Source of the DNA: Owenweeksia hongkongensis DSM 17368
GTDB lineage: Bacteria; Bacteroidota; Bacteroidia; Flavobacteriales; Schleiferiaceae
Reading direction: 5' to 3'
DNA length: 64,000 nucleotides
Assembly (NCBI RefSeq): GCF_000236705.1
Contig: NC_016599.1
Coordinates: forward strand, 3,100,001-3,164,000
The notes beneath the pieces are model-generated. The model ran no database searches. It had not been told where the DNA came from and was given only the letters and a program-made list of their open reading frames with translations. Of the stretch, positions 26,444 through 38,000 are shown one piece after another (positions within the stretch are counted from its first letter, which is position 1; every line of letters starts with the position of its first letter). The translations under genes were made by a program, and so were the position numbers.

Positions 26444-29400
26444 ATGAAAACAAAAATATTAAGCTTATTAGCAGTCCTATTGGTTTGTGTCATTCAAGCT
26501 TTCGCACAAACAACGGTTTTTTCCGAAAGCTTTGAGACCAACGGAGAAGTCTCCCGCTATAATTCGAACCGTGGTGGAGTTTGTAATGATTTCTTTGATA
26601 GAGTTTCTTCAACTCCTTCCTGTTTTGCAGGCCCCATCACAGGGGTAGATGGAACCTGGTATTTTGCTGGAGAGGACGTTGATAATGGCACTGCGGGAGG
26701 CGGTCCTGGTAGCGTTACTTTTGTAAACCACAGTATATCTGGACTTTCTAATCTTCAGCTTTCATTTAAATTCGGAACACCAAGAGCGGGTTATGAAATT
26801 GATGATGTTATTCTTGTTCAATATTCTATTGACGGAGGTTCTTTTACAAATGCTATTGTTCTACAAGGAAATCCAATAAACGGAACTAATTCAGGGCCTC
26901 TAAAAGTTGATACCGACAGAAACCCTACGGCAGCTCCACCCACAGGGGCGGATGTTCCTAGTTCAGGCACAATGAGCTTGTATTCATACAGCATTCCAGG
27001 AACGGGGTCAAATATTGTGGTCAAGGTTGTAGTTGATGTTGATGGAGGAACTGAAGAGATTGCGTTTGATTTGGTTAAATTGGAAGGAACACTTGCCGTG
27101 AACTTCCCTCCGGTTCTTGCAAACATAGAAGGGGCATCGCTAAATTACACGGAAGGAGACCCTGCTGCACAAGTAACAAATACATTATCTATATCCGATA
27201 CTGAAAATGACAACATTACCTCAGCAACAGTGGAAATTTCGGCAGGTTTTGCTTCGGGAGAAGATGTATTGTCTTTTACATCCCAATTCGGAGTTACAGG
27301 TTCTCAAACTGGAAGCACACTTTCTTTGTCTGGAATTGCCACACTGGCTCAATACCAAACAGTACTGCGCAGCGTAAAATATCAAAATACAAATACAATA
27401 AATCCAAGCATCGCAACACGTACTATTCGTTTTCAAGTGAGCGATGGAGGAAATAGTAATTTTCAAAGTAGAAATATCAACTTTACCCAAACCCTTAACG
27501 GACCCATTTCTTTGCCCGCTTGTGAAAGCTTTGAAACCGATGGGCATGGAACACGATATTACGCCTATGAGTACGCAAGTGGTAACGATTTTTGGCAACG
27601 ACATGATGCAAGTGGAGGGGCTCATCCCAGCCATGGTCAAGCGATAATCGGAGCTGATGGAAATTGGATATGGGTTGGCGAGGATGTTGCTTCTTCAAAC
27701 CCTAACCCTTCCGGACTGGGTGAATTGCTGTTACAATCTTTTAATGCGGGGGCAGGCACGACATTTTCTGTAGATATTGACGTGGCGGTAAGCGATGTGT
27801 CGCCATCTAGTTGGGAAACTAATGATTATTTAAAGGTACAATATAAAATGGATGCTGGTGCGTGGACTACCATTGGCGCTTTTTATGGTGATGCTTCAAA
27901 TAATTTAGTAGCAGATGCCAATCTGGATGGAATAGCCGATCCCGCAGGTATTATACTTACTAATACTTTACAGCGATTTACCTATAACTTCAACACCAGT
28001 GGAACAAATTTACAGGTGAGGGTTCAACATAAAAGCGATGGGACAGAGGAAATAGCCTTTGATAGAATCTGTGTTGATGGCAATGTTTCGGGTAACGCTC
28101 CTCCGGTATTGGCCAATATAGAGGCTGGCATACTAAATTATGTTGAAGGCAGTGGTGTACAACAGGTAACGAATTCAATTACTGTTTCAGATGCTGAAAG
28201 TGATAATATCACAGGCGCAACCATTGTTGTCTTTCAGGGGTTTGATGCCTCAGAAGATGTGCTGAGCTTTACGCCACAATTTGGTGTGGTAGGGGCATAC
28301 GTTGGAAACACCTTAACCCTTACAGGTTCGGCTACCCCGGCTCAGTACCAAACCTTGCTTCGCTCAGTATCCTATCAAAATACCGATGGCTCTGATCCTT
28401 CTTTACAAAACCGCACTATACAGTTTCAGGTTTCGGATGGTGCTGGAAGTAACTTCCAGACCAGGGACATAAGTATAGATGCCTCACTGCAGGCTGCCCA
28501 AAGCCTACCTTACTGCGAAAGTTTTGAAACTGACGGACATGGTGTTAGGTACGCTGCATACCAGTTTAATGATGCCAGCAATAATTTTTGGGAGCGTCAT
28601 GATGCCAGTGGGGGAGCTCATCCAAGTCATGGCCAAGCCATTTTAGGTGCTACCGGTAGCTATATTTGGGTAGGTGAAGATGTTGATGAAGCTTCAAACC
28701 CAAACCCAGCTGGTATTGGAGAAATGTTACTTACCCCTTTTAATGTAACATCTCAAGACAGTTTTACTGTGTCGGTAAACCTAGCCGTAAGTGATATTGC
28801 TCCGCTGAGTTGGGAAGCAAGTGACTATGTAGTGGTTGAATATAAAATGGACGCAGGGGCCTGGACAAAAATTGGAGCTTTTTATGGCGATGGAACCACC
28901 AAAAAGTTGACGGAAGATGCTGATCTAAATGGTATTGCCGATCCGGCTGGTACAGCTCTTACCAACACTTTAGCGCCATTTACTTATGGGTTTACTGCTT
29001 CAGGCGGCACATTACAGGTTAGGCTGTTGCACAAAAGCGATGGCTCAGAAGAATTAGGATTTGATAACTTCTGCATAACAGGGTTTTCAAGTTGCAATGA
29101 ACCTGATATTCCTACAATCAGTACCAGTGGAGTTTGTAATCCACAAACGCTTAGTATTACTTCAGGCAACTTAAATGATGCTACAAACTGGCATTGGTAC
29201 ACCGGTAGCTGTGGAGGTACTTCTGTTGGCACAGGTAATTCAATTATAGTTTCTCCAAATAGCTCTACTATTTATTATGTAAGGGGTGAAGGTGGCTGTG
29301 TAACACTTGGCGCATGTGCCAGTGTTACGGTTGGCCCAGATGGAGTTGCTCCAAATCCTGTTTGTCAAAATATAACAGTATATCTAAATGCAGCTGGTAC

Positions 29401-31840
29401 CGTCACAATTGTGGCTGCCGATGTTGATGGCGGAAGTACAGATAATTGTGGTGTTGACTCACTGTATGTTGATAAAACAACTTTTACCTGTGCTGACGTT
29501 GAGACAGATACTGTAAGTCTTACGGTATTTGATGCAGCAGGAAATTTTAGTTCTTGTAATGCCATAGTTACAATTGAGGATACCATTAGCCCGGTAATTT
29601 CATGCCCTGGTGATGTTACTGTTAGTAATGACGCTGGAGTTTGTGGAGCAACAGTTGCTTACGCTATTTCAGCCACTGATAATTGTGGCGTTGCACCTGA
29701 TTCCATTCCTGGCTTTTCTACCCTAGGAACTCATAATGGCAAGATTTATTATGTTTCAAATATTGCCTTTACTCCACAAAACGCTTATGCTGATGCTTTG
29801 GCAAATGGTGGCTATGTAGTGACAGTAAACAATGCGGCAGAAAACACCTTTTTGGCTCAGGGAATCGCAAATAGATCCCTTTTTGAGGCATGGATTGGAT
29901 ATGATGATAGCGAGGTGGAAGGGACTTTTGTTTGGCAAAATGGAGAAGTTTCTGGATATTCTAATTGGGATGCTGGCAACCCAGATAATGCTGGAAATGA
30001 AGACTATGTTGAATTAAAATTTTATGGCGTGTGGAATGATAGAACTGCAACTACAACTATGCCTTACATTCTGGAAAGAAACATTGGTATCCAGCAAATT
30101 GAAGGTATTGCCAGCGGTGGTTTCTTTCCGGTAGGCGTTACAGTTAACAAATTTGTTGCAGTTGATGATGATGGTAATTCTGACACCTGTTCATTTACTG
30201 TTACAGTTAATGACACTGCCTCACCCACCTTGTTTACAGATAGCATTTGCCTTGGCGATAGCCTTTATGTAGGTGGTGCGTGGCAAACGGTTCCTGGAGT
30301 TTATACCGATACTGCAACAGCAGCTAGTGGGTGTGACAGCCTTTTGGTTACCACCTTATACTACCAAGCGGATTCTATTTGCCACTCAAACACTCCCGAC
30401 AGCCTACTTATCGTATCAGACGCAAGCTGGATGATGAGCACAGAGGTTAACACTGTAGATGCATATAGTTACCCTTGGCGAGGGGTTACCACTCTTCCTG
30501 ACGTATCTACTTACACCCTTCCTGCAGTTGTAGGTCAGCCGTACCACTATCACTCTATTGACAGTGTTGATGGTGCTCGGGTATTGCGTGGAGACAATGG
30601 AATTAGATTTTTCAGAACTACTTTTAATCTGAATGTTGACACAGGTGTAGCTGCACAAATCATCTCACGTATGGATGATGGAATGGAAATTTACATAAAC
30701 GGACACATGATAGCACGTGAAGCTAACCGAACCACAGCAAACTTTTTAGGTCTTCCTCATAACTTAGTTCTTCTTCAAAATGGTGATCAGGACAATGGTC
30801 ACAATGGTGATATGGAATTTGATATCGTGAATAATTACCGCTTGGATTCAGTAGTAGTAGCTGGAGAAAATGAGCTTATAATTGCTCTTAGAAATGCACC
30901 ACAAACTTCTGACAAAGGTGGTTTCAGTTTCCGCATGGAGCTAAAAACCGGTGAAGCTTATATGCCAGAACTTACCGGATACTTGGTTTCTGATATAGAG
31001 TGGATGGAAAGCACAGTAACCACTCCAGGGGGAACTAGCTTTAACTGGTCTGGCGTTAGTGGTCTTCCAGCTGCAAATACATTCACTAAAAATGTAATGC
31101 TTGGTCAACCATATGGATATTATAGTATCGAAGAAGTACCTGGCTCATTTGCGATAAAGTCTGGTACTGATGTAACCTACTATACCAGAAGATTTACCAT
31201 TATGGATTCTGCCGATGTAAATGTGCGACTACGTTCTACATTTGATGAAAGTGTGATGATTTATGTAAATGGGGTATTGATCGCGGCAGACTATTCTACA
31301 AACTACAGTGACCGCACTCTTGCAGCCCATGATGTAGACTTTCAAGCAGGAGGTACCATAACCAACGGAAATGCCGGAGGAGACTTGTTTGACCAAGTAG
31401 AAAGTGTTGACTTTGACAACATACTTCGTAAAGGAGATAATTACGTTACTGTAGCTCTTCGCAATAAAGGTATTACTGACAAAGGTGGCTTCTCCTTACG
31501 ATTAGATTTAGACAAAGCAGGAAGCCCTGTAATCCGTAAAACCACCTCTGAAAGAAATGGGAATGAAGATAAAAAAGCAAACGACCTTCAAGTGAACTTT
31601 AATATTTATCCTAACCCAACCACAGGTAGAGTAATTATTGATCTAATTGAAAGCCCCACTGGAGACAACACAGTTACCGTGCTTGATTTGAATGGTAAGG
31701 TGATCATGAATCGCTCCTTGGTAAACCCACAAACAGGCATCATGGATATTGACTTAAGCGAACTTGCTAATGGAATGTATATTATCAGAGTAAAATCTGG
31801 GGATACAAACTACCAAAGCAAGCGAGTGATGAAGTTCTAA
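26444..31840 (+). CDS. Giant T9SS-secreted protein with C-type lectin domain nested in an HYR domain
   Basis: The 1798-residue protein has a signal peptide (1-22). Three copies of a sandwich domain that opens ESFET(N/D)G and has GEDV (near 27, 357, 688) alternate with two cadherin-like units (near 224 and 548, each ending in a QVSDG strand). An Ig-like region follows (about 890-965), then HYR-type domains (about 970-1265). A C-type lectin-like domain (about 1095-1210, AWIGYDDSE, FVWQNGE, GNPDNAGNEDYVEL) interrupts the second HYR between ATDNCG and IEGIASGGFFPVGVTVN. The rest is one GCDS repeat, the tandem module (about 1324-1697) and a T9SS type A sorting domain (IYPNPTTGR ... MYIIRVKSG). It is probably a surface adhesin that binds sugars. 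Its copy of the shared module is clearly diverged from the other three. Confidence 0.85.
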   Translation: MKTKILSLLAVLLVCVIQAFAQTTVFSESFETNGEVSRYNSNRGGVCNDFFDRVSSTPSCFAGPITGVDGTWYFAGEDVDNGTAGGGPGSVTFVNHSISGLSNLQLSFKFGTPRAGYEIDDVILVQYSIDGGSFTNAIVLQGNPINGTNSGPLKVDTDRNPTAAPPTGADVPSSGTMSLYSYSIPGTGSNIVVKVVVDVDGGTEEIAFDLVKLEGTLAVNFPPVLANIEGASLNYTEGDPAAQVTNTLSISDTENDNITSATVEISAGFASGEDVLSFTSQFGVTGSQTGSTLSLSGIATLAQYQTVLRSVKYQNTNTINPSIATRTIRFQVSDGGNSNFQSRNINFTQTLNGPISLPACESFETDGHGTRYYAYEYASGNDFWQRHDASGGAHPSHGQAIIGADGNWIWVGEDVASSNPNPSGLGELLLQSFNAGAGTTFSVDIDVAVSDVSPSSWETNDYLKVQYKMDAGAWTTIGAFYGDASNNLVADANLDGIADPAGIILTNTLQRFTYNFNTSGTNLQVRVQHKSDGTEEIAFDRICVDGNVSGNAPPVLANIEAGILNYVEGSGVQQVTNSITVSDAESDNITGATIVVFQGFDASEDVLSFTPQFGVVGAYVGNTLTLTGSATPAQYQTLLRSVSYQNTDGSDPSLQNRTIQFQVSDGAGSNFQTRDISIDASLQAAQSLPYCESFETDGHGVRYAAYQFNDASNNFWERHDASGGAHPSHGQAILGATGSYIWVGEDVDEASNPNPAGIGEMLLTPFNVTSQDSFTVSVNLAVSDIAPLSWEASDYVVVEYKMDAGAWTKIGAFYGDGTTKKLTEDADLNGIADPAGTALTNTLAPFTYGFTASGGTLQVRLLHKSDGSEELGFDNFCITGFSSCNEPDIPTISTSGVCNPQTLSITSGNLNDATNWHWYTGSCGGTSVGTGNSIIVSPNSSTIYYVRGEGGCVTLGACASVTVGPDGVAPNPVCQNITVYLNAAGTVTIVAADVDGGSTDNCGVDSLYVDKTTFTCADVETDTVSLTVFDAAGNFSSCNAIVTIEDTISPVISCPGDVTVSNDAGVCGATVAYAISATDNCGVAPDSIPGFSTLGTHNGKIYYVSNIAFTPQNAYADALANGGYVVTVNNAAENTFLAQGIANRSLFEAWIGYDDSEVEGTFVWQNGEVSGYSNWDAGNPDNAGNEDYVELKFYGVWNDRTATTTMPYILERNIGIQQIEGIASGGFFPVGVTVNKFVAVDDDGNSDTCSFTVTVNDTASPTLFTDSICLGDSLYVGGAWQTVPGVYTDTATAASGCDSLLVTTLYYQADSICHSNTPDSLLIVSDASWMMSTEVNTVDAYSYPWRGVTTLPDVSTYTLPAVVGQPYHYHSIDSVDGARVLRGDNGIRFFRTTFNLNVDTGVAAQIISRMDDGMEIYINGHMIAREANRTTANFLGLPHNLVLLQNGDQDNGHNGDMEFDIVNNYRLDSVVVAGENELIIALRNAPQTSDKGGFSFRMELKTGEAYMPELTGYLVSDIEWMESTVTTPGGTSFNWSGVSGLPAANTFTKNVMLGQPYGYYSIEEVPGSFAIKSGTDVTYYTRRFTIMDSADVNVRLRSTFDESVMIYVNGVLIAADYSTNYSDRTLAAHDVDFQAGGTITNGNAGGDLFDQVESVDFDNILRKGDNYVTVALRNKGITDKGGFSLRLDLDKAGSPVIRKTTSERNGNEDKKANDLQVNFNIYPNPTTGRVIIDLIESPTGDNTVTVLDLNGKVIMNRSLVNPQTGIMDIDLSELANGMYIIRVKSGDTNYQSKRVMKF

Positions 31841-31862
31841 ATAAATCAGTTTTAGCGATTGC

Positions 31863-31901
31863 AAATCCCGGCTACCAAAATAGGAAGTCGGGATTTTTTT
31901 T
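31863..31901 (+). terminator. Rho-independent terminator
   Basis: A stem of AAATCCCG / CGGGATTT, with three further inner pairs, is followed by a run of T residues. It lies 22 bases after the stop of the 1798-residue gene. Confidence 0.82.
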
Positions 31902-32060
31902 GAAGGAAGAAAGGGACAAAACCAACTAATCAATCAAATAGGTCAATTACTCTTTTCGGTTGTCTAAGATGTTTTTGTAGTTGTTTTTTTGTGCCTATTT
32001 AGTTAGTTTTAATTGATTATCAAGGCTTAGTAGACTTGATTTTTAACCAAAACCTTAACC

Positions 32061-35000
32061 ATGCATCAAGACTATTACCGTTCAAAGCCCTTTAAGGCTA
32101 TTGTGTATTTCTGCACTTCTGTCATTTTTTCAAATCACCTTATTATGTATTACAATTCCTCACACCTGAGGAGGACAATTCTTGTCTTCCTAGCAATAAT
32201 GCCTGTTCTTATTTTTGGGCAAACTGTACAAATGGGCTCTGGAACATCAGCGACTGGTGTTAATGGTCCATCACCGGTAAATAATAGGTACCGAAGCCAG
32301 CATTACCAAATTGTATATAGTAAAGGCGAGCTAAATGCTGTGGGGATTACAGCTGGCAATATTGAAAGGCTAGGGTTTTACATAGCCTCTTCTACCAGCC
32401 AAGCCATACCAGATTATAAAGTAAGTCTGGGCCACACCACGGCTCGCGCTGCCTGGCCGTATCTTACAGATCCTGTTCGTCAAGTATATTATAATGCTTC
32501 CTATGCACCTGCAGCCGGAGGTTTTGACATGCTGAGGCTAGACACTTCATGGTACTGGAATGGAGTGGATAATATTATTGTGGATGTATGTTTTGATTAC
32601 GGAGTGAACCCTAGCATATCCACGGGTACCGTAAGAACTTACAATGACTCTAATTATAGAGTATCGTATGGAACGTCATCCGTTTTTGATCTTTGTGGTA
32701 CCAGCAACTCAAACAGTACTACAGCCAAACCTCAGGTGCAGTTTGAGTTTACATCACCCACTTTGAATGATGCTGGAATATCGGATATATCTCCAAACGG
32801 TCAGGTTTGTAGTGGTTCCCAACCTGTGAGAGCTACGATTATTAATCATGGTACAAATGCCCTTACAAGTACAATGATAAACTGGTCAGTAAATGGAGTG
32901 GTACAGACACCGGTAAATTTTGCAGGTTTGCTAAGTGCTCAAGGTGGAAGCGCAGATGTAGCTCTCGGCAACTACTTTTTTGTTCAAGGTGTGAATTATA
33001 CTATCCAGGCATGGACTACATCGCCTAATGGAAATATAGATGGCAATGGTGATAACGATAGCCTTGGCGTAGAAATGTCAGGTGCTCTTTCAGGTACTTA
33101 CACTATTGGTGGCGGTGGAGCTGATTATTTAAGTTTTACAAACGCTGTGGCTGATTTGGAAATGTACGGTATATGCGGAGACGTTACTTTTAATGTAGCC
33201 TCAGGTGGCTATTTTGAGCAATTGGAAATCAACGAAATACCTGGGGTGAACGCGAATGCTACCGTAACATTTCGGAGTGCAAGTGACGATAGCTCAACTG
33301 TGGTTCTTTCGCATGGTGCAAATAGTGCTGCAAACTATACTCTTTATATAAATGGGGGAAGTTGGGTAACCTTCAAAAATCTAACAATAGAGTCTACCGA
33401 CAATTATTATGACCGTGTGGTTTTGATTGGTGATGAGTCAAATCATCTTTCTTTTGAAAATAATATTATTAGGAATGCGGCAGCTTCAACACCTCATATT
33501 CACCGCAATATTGAGGTGGAGAGTAATGCAAATAGCGATTGGTTAAACTTTAGCAACAATAGAATTTATCAGGGACACCGTGGTATTTACTGTGCTTCCC
33601 AGTATTCAGATCATTATATCATTACGGGAAATACCTTTTTGCACCAGCGATATGGGGGTGTGGAAATGTATTATGCCGATTTTGTAACGGTAGATGACAA
33701 TCAAGTAATTACTGATATTACCAATACAAGCGGAATTCAGGGAATATTGGTTTATGATGCGGATAGCAGTGTTTCTATTCAAAGGAATATAGTGCGTGGC
33801 GGCATTAACGGTTACGGTATTAGTGTTCAATACAGCGATGCTACCAGCGGTGGTCAGTATTTAGTAGCCAACAACTTTGTGAGTATTGGCAGAAACACCG
33901 GTACTACCCGAGGAATTTATCTTTTAGGATGCCGATATGTAGATGTGGTTTTTAATACGGTGAACGTAACTACCCCCAGTACCAACCACTACGGGATACA
34001 GGTGAGCAGCTATAATGATAATCGTCTGTACAATAATAATGTTCGTGCAGATGGAGGCTATGCACTTTATGTAAATAGTTCCAACGATGTTGTTGATTCA
34101 GATAATAATAACTGGTACACGGGTAGCTCCATTTTAGCCTACTGGCAAGGCACTACAGTTTCAGATTTAGCAGGCTTGCAGGCCGCATCATCACTTGATG
34201 CAAATTCCTTTAACGAGCCTCCTTATTTTATCAATGACTCTTCTTTTCAGGCCACTCAAATTTCTTTGAATAATAACGCTGCTCCTTATATTGGAATCGC
34301 CACCGATATTGAGGGCGAAGCCAGAGATGGCTCTAATCCAGATATAGGTTGTGATGAATTTACACCCCACAATGATGATGCAGGAGTACTGGCAATTATT
34401 CCCCCAGCTACACCTTTTGCACCAAGTACTCTACCAGTAACAGCTGTGCTTAAAAATTTCGGAAACAATACCCTCACTAGTGCTACTATTAATTGGCAAG
34501 TGAATGGAGTGTTACAGTCTTCTGTAAATTTTTCAGGTTCCATTGCAAGTGGAGATACCGTTAGTGTACTGCTGGGTAATTTCAATTTTGCTACAGGAAC
34601 TATTTATTCCGTGGAAGCCTATAGTAGCGTACCTAATGGTAGTGCCGATGGTAATGCAATAAATGATTCTGCCATGGTAGGCCCATTTGCCCCGGCTTTG
34701 GGCGGAACTTATACCATCGGTGGTACGTCTCCTGATTTTGCAGATTTTACCACTGCCCTGGAAATATTAAACCTTGGTGGAACTTATGATTCTACCGTCT
34801 TTGATGTGCGAAGTGGTACCTACACCGAGCGTATTGTCATTGAGAATTACCCTAAGCTAAACCCTGCAGATCATGTTACTTTTCAATCAGAAGCGCAGGA
34901 TAGCTCTGCAGTAACGATTACTGAAGGTTATTTGAACTCAAGCACCAATTATGTGGTAGCCCTGCACGGGGCTGTGGGGGTGAGTTTTGAAAAATTAACT

Positions 35001-38000
35001 ATCCAGAATACATCCACAAACTCATATGGTTCTGCTGTCCAGATTGACTACGGATCATCTTATATAAGCTTTAATGAATGTGCAATAATGGGGGGTACAA
35101 CTACCAGTGCGGCCAGCGCAGCCCTCTATGTTCGAAAAAGTGTCGGTGGATATCCACCACAGCATCATATTTATGTGACCAATTCTAGTCTCTCCGGCAC
35201 CTATTATGGAGCCTATTTTTACGGATTATCCATCCGAGAGAATAATATTAGGATAGAAGACTGCCATATCAATGACTTTTATGGAACGGGGATTTATGTT
35301 TACCTGGCAGATAGCGTTTGGGTGATGAATAATACAATTATACCCCGTTCATCGGTTACTACAAACTCTTATGGAGCTTACCTGTATGATCTTCATGAGG
35401 GCGAATTCTCGGGCAACCAGATTCTTGGACATGGCCTTAGGTATGGTGCTGAGTTTGGCTTTCTAGATGGAGTAATTTCAAACCCCTTTATTGTTGCTAA
35501 CAATTTCATCACAAGTGGAGGGAATGTTTCAAGTGGCCGAGCTGTTTATAGTTATGCATGCACTTATACAAAGTTTGTACATAACAGCTTGTGGTGTAGC
35601 AATAGCCAGAATAATTCCGTGGCTTTTCAGGATCATAATAACAATGCAACCATTGATGTATTGAATAATATTTGCCTAAACACGGGTGGTGGCTATGCTT
35701 ATGATAAAAATTCTGCCAGTGCCCAGCAAACCATAGATTACAATAACCTTTATGCCACTGGCACTTTTCTGGCTAGATATGGAACTATTGATATTTCGGA
35801 TTTTGCTACTTGGCAAAACACCAGCGGACATGATTCCAACTCCGTTTCTCTTGACCCGCAATTTGCGACCATGGATGATTTGCATACCAGTGCGTCCGGC
35901 CTTAATGCCGCGGCCACTCCGCTTAGCTATATAACTACCGATATTGATGGTGATGTTCGCGACCCCTCTACTCCGGATATTGGTGCGGACGAATTTGTAC
36001 TGGCTGGCAGCGATGCCGCCTTGCTGGAATTTGATGCTCCACGTTTGCCATTTTCTTCAGGTCTGCAAAATGTATATGTGAGCCTTTTAAATAATGGAGG
36101 TGACACACTTACAAGCGTGGATATACATTGGGAAGTAAACGGGGTAGCCCAATCCACTTTTGCATGGACGGGCACTTTATCCAGCAGTCAATCCGAAGAC
36201 TCAATAAGTATAGGTAACTTCAATTTTATGGCAGACACAAATTATACTCTGAAAGCTTGGACGAGTCTTCCAAATGGTAATGCAGATATATTGGCGGCTA
36301 ATGATACCATTCAAAGTACAAACATTTTTGCAGCGTTATCCGGGACTTACACCATCGGTGGAACAACGCCTGACTTTAGTGATTTTACATCAGCTGTAGC
36401 AGCTCTTCAAGCGAGAGGAATATCCAATAATGTGGTATTCGATATACGCGATGGAGTTTATGATGAATACATAAAAATTATACGCTTTGCTAAAACAAAT
36501 AGTATGGATTCCGTGGTATTTCAATCAGAAAGCGGAAATAGTGCTTCCGTGGTATTACAAACGGGCAATACTAGTGAGCCAACCTTAGGACTTAATGGGA
36601 TAACAGGGATAAGTTTTAAAAACATAACTATAGCTCATACCTATTATTGGTCTGGGCCGAATGTAATAAGATGGGCTGGTGTGAGTAACCTGAACATTAT
36701 TAATTGTGAAATTAAAGATTCGCTGTATTCACCAAGCCCTTCTGTCGGTGACTATCTTATCTATAGTCCTTATAATTACCCCAATTATAACATCCGTATT
36801 ATAAATACGACATTTAAAAATGGTAGGTATGGAATCTATATGAATACTCCAAGTGCCTCTGGTGCAGATAGCAATCTAGTGATTAAAAATTGTGTATTTG
36901 ATGATCAATATTACCAAGCCATTAATGTCAGATATCTGGACAACCTCGAAATAAGGGGTAATACTATTATCAACCGCAGAGGCCATACTTCCTACGATGG
37001 TATGGTTATAGACCAAGTTGGTGGAGTGATAAATATAAGCAATAACCAAATGCGTCACATCACACATTATGGATTGGCACTTTTCAATATATCTGCAGCA
37101 CAAGGCACACCGGCTACTATTTCCAATAACTACATCCAAATGGAAGGCGCAAATACTGGTGCCATTGGTATTTATCTTTATATATCGAGTTATGTGAACT
37201 TGGTTTATAATTCAGTGAGTTCATTTACCACAGCAGCTTCGTCACGAGCTTTTTACGGTTACGTTAATAACAACTCAAATGTTCTTAATAATATTTTTCA
37301 GCAACATGCAGATGGTATGGCTACTGAATGGCTGAGCAACAATGTTTCTAACACGGTTTATAATTTTAATAATCTATTTACCCCAGGAGCTACTTTAGGG
37401 GAGTATCAAAATACACCTTATGCTGATCTTACGAGCTGGATAAGTGGTACAGGTCAAGATTCCAACTCGGTTTCCATTGATGCCCAATTTAGTGACACCA
37501 CAGATTACCACGTAGAAAGTGGTGCTCTTGATGGAACGGGAATACCACTAACCTATATAAGCACCGATTTGGATGGCGATCTCCGCGATCCGGCAACACC
37601 TGATATCGGTGCAGATGAAATTAGTATCAATACTAATGATGCATCCCTTACAGCTTACCTCAGACCTAGCAAAGTATTTGCCCCAGGCAACCAAACCATT
37701 TATGTAGACCTTCTAAACAATGGTTCGGATTCACTTACAAGCGTTCAGATAAACTGGACTGTAAATGGAATGGTTCAGACTGCTTTTAACTGGGCTGGAG
37801 CATTGGCCACAGGGCAGGGTGAAGATTCTGTTGCAGTGGGTATTTATAATTTTACACCACTCACCTCACATGATGTAGTGGTTTATACTTCTATGCCAAA
37901 TGGCCAACCGGATGATTTGCCGGTAAATGATACTGTAAAGAAACTTAGCTTGTACCCCGGCCTGGCTGGTATTTATACCATTGGAGGTGTCTCACCGGAT

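Noticed and set aside
27221-27640. A 139-codon minus-strand open frame
   Set aside because: Antisense to the cadherin-like region of the 1798-residue gene; Cys-rich text comes from reversed codons.
35927-36175. Recurring minus-strand frames in each CARDB unit
   Set aside because: They recur because the plus-strand units recur; none is independently supported.
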